Of a stretch of DNA of 7,979 nucleotides, positions 6,816 to 7,979 are shown piece by piece. Origin of the DNA: Rhodanobacteraceae bacterium (lineage in GTDB: Bacteria; Pseudomonadota; Gammaproteobacteria; Xanthomonadales; Rhodanobacteraceae); the NCBI GenBank assembly GCA_025924775.1, contig JAICHS010000095.1, positions 1 through 7,979 on the forward strand, in the 5' to 3' direction. The position numbers and the translations under genes were made by a program. Every line of letters begins with the position of its first letter. The stretch's first letter is position 1. Below the pieces are notes generated by a model that had not been told where the DNA came from, ran no database searches, and saw only the letters and a list, made by a program, of their open reading frames with translations.

Positions 6816-7685
6816 CTACTCGAACACTGCGAAGGTTCTGACCTCGATGCTTTCGCGCGCCGGCGCGTCGCGCGGCGTATCTGGCAACGTGAAGCTGGAA
6901 TGCGGCGTAAACCGCGCCCGGCCATCCTCGCAACTGTCCCAGCTCTTGATCAGGATGACTTCGTCGCGCGTCATCCGCGGCGCGTAATACCAACGCTGCC
7001 CGGGGGCATAACGCAGGTGATAGATTTCACCGACGCGACCGGGAAACACCTGGTCCGTCGCAACCAGATCCTGCATGCGTATGCTGGAAGCATCGGCCAG
7101 CGCCAGCGGTGAACGCTCCACTGGCCCATGGATGGGCCGCCAGACGTTGACCTGCACGACCCGCACCTTGTTCGCGGCCATGCGCGCGGCCTCGGCCGTG
7201 CCCAACACGTCGCCAAGGCGCTGCGGTCCGCTGTGCACGGTGTAGTCCACGTGCACGCGCGACGCCGGGCCACGCAAGCCGTCCGGATTCCGCGCACCGG
7301 CGGTCGCGTCGGAACGCCGCGTCACATCGAATATCTCGATCCGCGAAGCGCCAAGTACGTTGCGCACGATCGCGCGGACCTCCGGGTAATACGCGCGCGC
7401 GACCTGGGTGTCGTCGTAAAGGTCGTCCACGTGCGTAGGGCGCCGCAGCAACACAAAGCCCTCGCGGTCCAGCGACAACCGGCTTGCGCCCGGGCGCATG
7501 TCCGCGATCCGGACGGTGCGCGGCTCCACCTCGAAGAACAACTTCGGCGCCGCCCCGGTCAGGGCGGCACTGTAAAACTTCGGCTTCTCGGCCTGCGGCC
7601 GAATGAACGTCAACGAAGCGCCAACCCCAGCCCGCGACTCAGACGTCCGGGCCGCGACGCTGGGCGAATCCGACCAGTTGTCCAT
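6816..7685 (-). CDS. CmcJ/NvfI-family oxidoreductase (putative non-haem Fe(II) dioxygenase)
   Basis: The C-terminal two thirds match the CmcJ/NvfI/AsaB-like family: R-V-H-V-D-Y-T, V-Q-V-N-V-W-R-P-I, Y-Y-A-P-R-M-T-R-D-E-V-I-L-I-K-S-W-D-S, R-F-T-P-H-S-S-F and R-E-S-I-E-V-R-T. His145 and Asp147 (H-x-D), with distal His262, could form the iron-binding facial triad, and Arg277 in A-R-E-S-I-E-V-R could hold 2-oxoglutarate. Characterised relatives act in secondary metabolism (cephamycin, novofumigatonin), but most bacterial members have no known substrate. The length of 289 residues is ordinary for the family. The start was taken at the ATG at 7685 because GAGGA lies nine bases upstream; ATG 7694, three codons earlier, sits directly on that same motif, and an in-frame TGA lies six bases beyond it. 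Numbering is from 7685. It is probably the first gene of an operon with the MOSC fusion. Confidence 0.88.
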   Translation of the reverse strand: MDNWSDSPSVAARTSESRAGVGASLTFIRPQAEKPKFYSAALTGAAPKLFFEVEPRTVRIADMRPGASRLSLDREGFVLLRRPTHVDDLYDDTQVARAYYPEVRAIVRNVLGASRIEIFDVTRRSDATAGARNPDGLRGPASRVHVDYTVHSGPQRLGDVLGTAEAARMAANKVRVVQVNVWRPIHGPVERSPLALADASSIRMQDLVATDQVFPGRVGEIYHLRYAPGQRWYYAPRMTRDEVILIKSWDSCEDGRARFTPHSSFTLPDTPRDAPARESIEVRTFAVFE

Positions 7686-7694
7686 CCTTTCCAT

Positions 7695-7840
7695 TCCTCA
7701 GGGCGTCTTGCGATCGCCCGCTGCCAGCGCGCCGTCAGGCCGCCGCTCGCAGCGTTTCCGACGCAGCGACCACGGGTCGCCCAACTCGACCACCCGTGGC
7801 GCGACCACTCGGCGCCACACCTCAACTAATGCCTTCGACC
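7695..7840 (-). promoter_or_regulatory. long structured 5' leader of the CmcJ-like gene
   Basis: If transcription starts about 12 bases past the TATAAT, the leader is near 150 nt. It holds a perfect 8-bp inverted repeat, CCACGGGT (7771-7778) and ACCCGTGG (7793-7800), with a 14-nt spacer. Three direct copies of CGACCAC occur on the plus strand (7768, 7788, 7802), and a GGGCG/CGCCC hairpin (about 7702-7720) lies just upstream of the ribosome binding site. None has a T-run, so these are not intrinsic terminators. They could be an operator or an RNA structure affecting translation. No known riboswitch was recognised. Confidence 0.4.
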
Positions 7841-7846
7841 ATTATA
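7841..7846 (-). promoter_or_regulatory. -10 element upstream of the CmcJ-like gene
   Basis: A perfect TATAAT reads on the minus strand inside an AT-rich island (about 7825-7860) surrounded by GC-rich DNA. There is no recognisable -35 at 16-18 bases, so an activator or an alternative promoter architecture may be involved. It is the only strong promoter-like signal upstream of the CmcJ/MOSC pair. Confidence 0.45.
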
Positions 7847-7979
7847 TCGCCAATTTCACTGCACGGCGGCCCGCGTTTCACCCGCCTCGCGGTCGGCGAC
7901 AGCGCCCAGCGTGCGCTGGGCACGAGTGCGGGGTGGCGGCGCCGCTCAGGTTCCCACGCAGCGCGTCCAGCTGCGCAAG
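7847..7979. other. window-edge region with an 18-bp perfect palindrome; possible end of an upstream minus-strand gene
   Basis: GCCCAGCG-TG-CGCTGGGC (7904-7921) is an inverted repeat with 8-bp arms and a 2-nt centre. Minus-strand frames entering from the right edge end at TGA 7946-7948 (one frame) or TGA 7878-7880 (another). In the first case the palindrome would lie about 25 bases beyond a stop codon, where a terminator-like hairpin is often found, but there is no T-run. No gene can be named from the few codons visible. Confidence 0.35.

Noticed and set aside
7610..7825. Minus-strand 71-codon frame covering the leader and start of the CmcJ-like gene
   Set aside because: It overlaps the CmcJ-like N terminus in another frame, and its Trp/Arg-rich composition is not protein-like. 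The TGAGG before its GTG was considered but is not enough.
7841..7850. Plus-strand -10 element (TATATC) in the same AT-rich island
   Set aside because: No plausible plus-strand gene starts before the window edge, and the minus-strand reading gives a perfect TATAAT ahead of a real gene.

Overview
The window is high-GC DNA with strong GC preference at third codon positions. It most likely comes from a gammaproteobacterium of the Xanthomonadales/Lysobacterales group. The best clue is a Xanthomonas-type N-acetylornithine carbamoyltransferase (ArgF') in place of the usual ornithine enzyme, followed by what looks like the first codons of argG. No mobile element, CRISPR array, tRNA or rRNA was seen.

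Layout. (1) Bases 1-1779, minus strand: an arginine biosynthesis operon read right to left, consisting of a leader region, argF', an OsmC-family gene joined by an ATGA overlap, and the start of argG at the window edge. (2) 1964-2506, minus: a secreted glycine-zipper protein. (3) 2603-4820, plus: cysS with an extended -10 promoter, sufE overlapping it by one base, and a small uncharacterised gene. (4) 4966-7694, minus, converging on group 3: a CmcJ/NvfI-family oxidoreductase followed by a large fusion of MOSC, flavin reductase and 2Fe-2S ferredoxin domains. A perfect TATAAT and a roughly 150-nt structured leader precede this pair.

Most notable observation. The untranslated region ahead of argF' has every part of a classical ribosome-mediated attenuator. 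There is a short Arg-rich leader ORF (MTSRARRPEPRHSAG, stop at 1672-1674). A 9-bp GC-rich hairpin with a T-run (1604-1639) forms an intrinsic terminator on the minus strand. An antiterminator is formed by two helices (8 bp and 5 bp) that use the upstream arm of the terminator. A third alternative hairpin begins at the tandem Arg codons. Ribosome stalling for lack of charged tRNA-Arg would be expected to switch the operon on. I read this arrangement by eye from base pairing; it has not been computed or tested.

Other points of interest are a glutamine where the X. campestris ArgF' enzyme has a regulatory carboxylated lysine, an OsmC gene inside an arginine operon, a self-contained MOSC/reductase fusion beside a putative non-haem iron oxygenase, and inverted repeats in the leader upstream of that pair.
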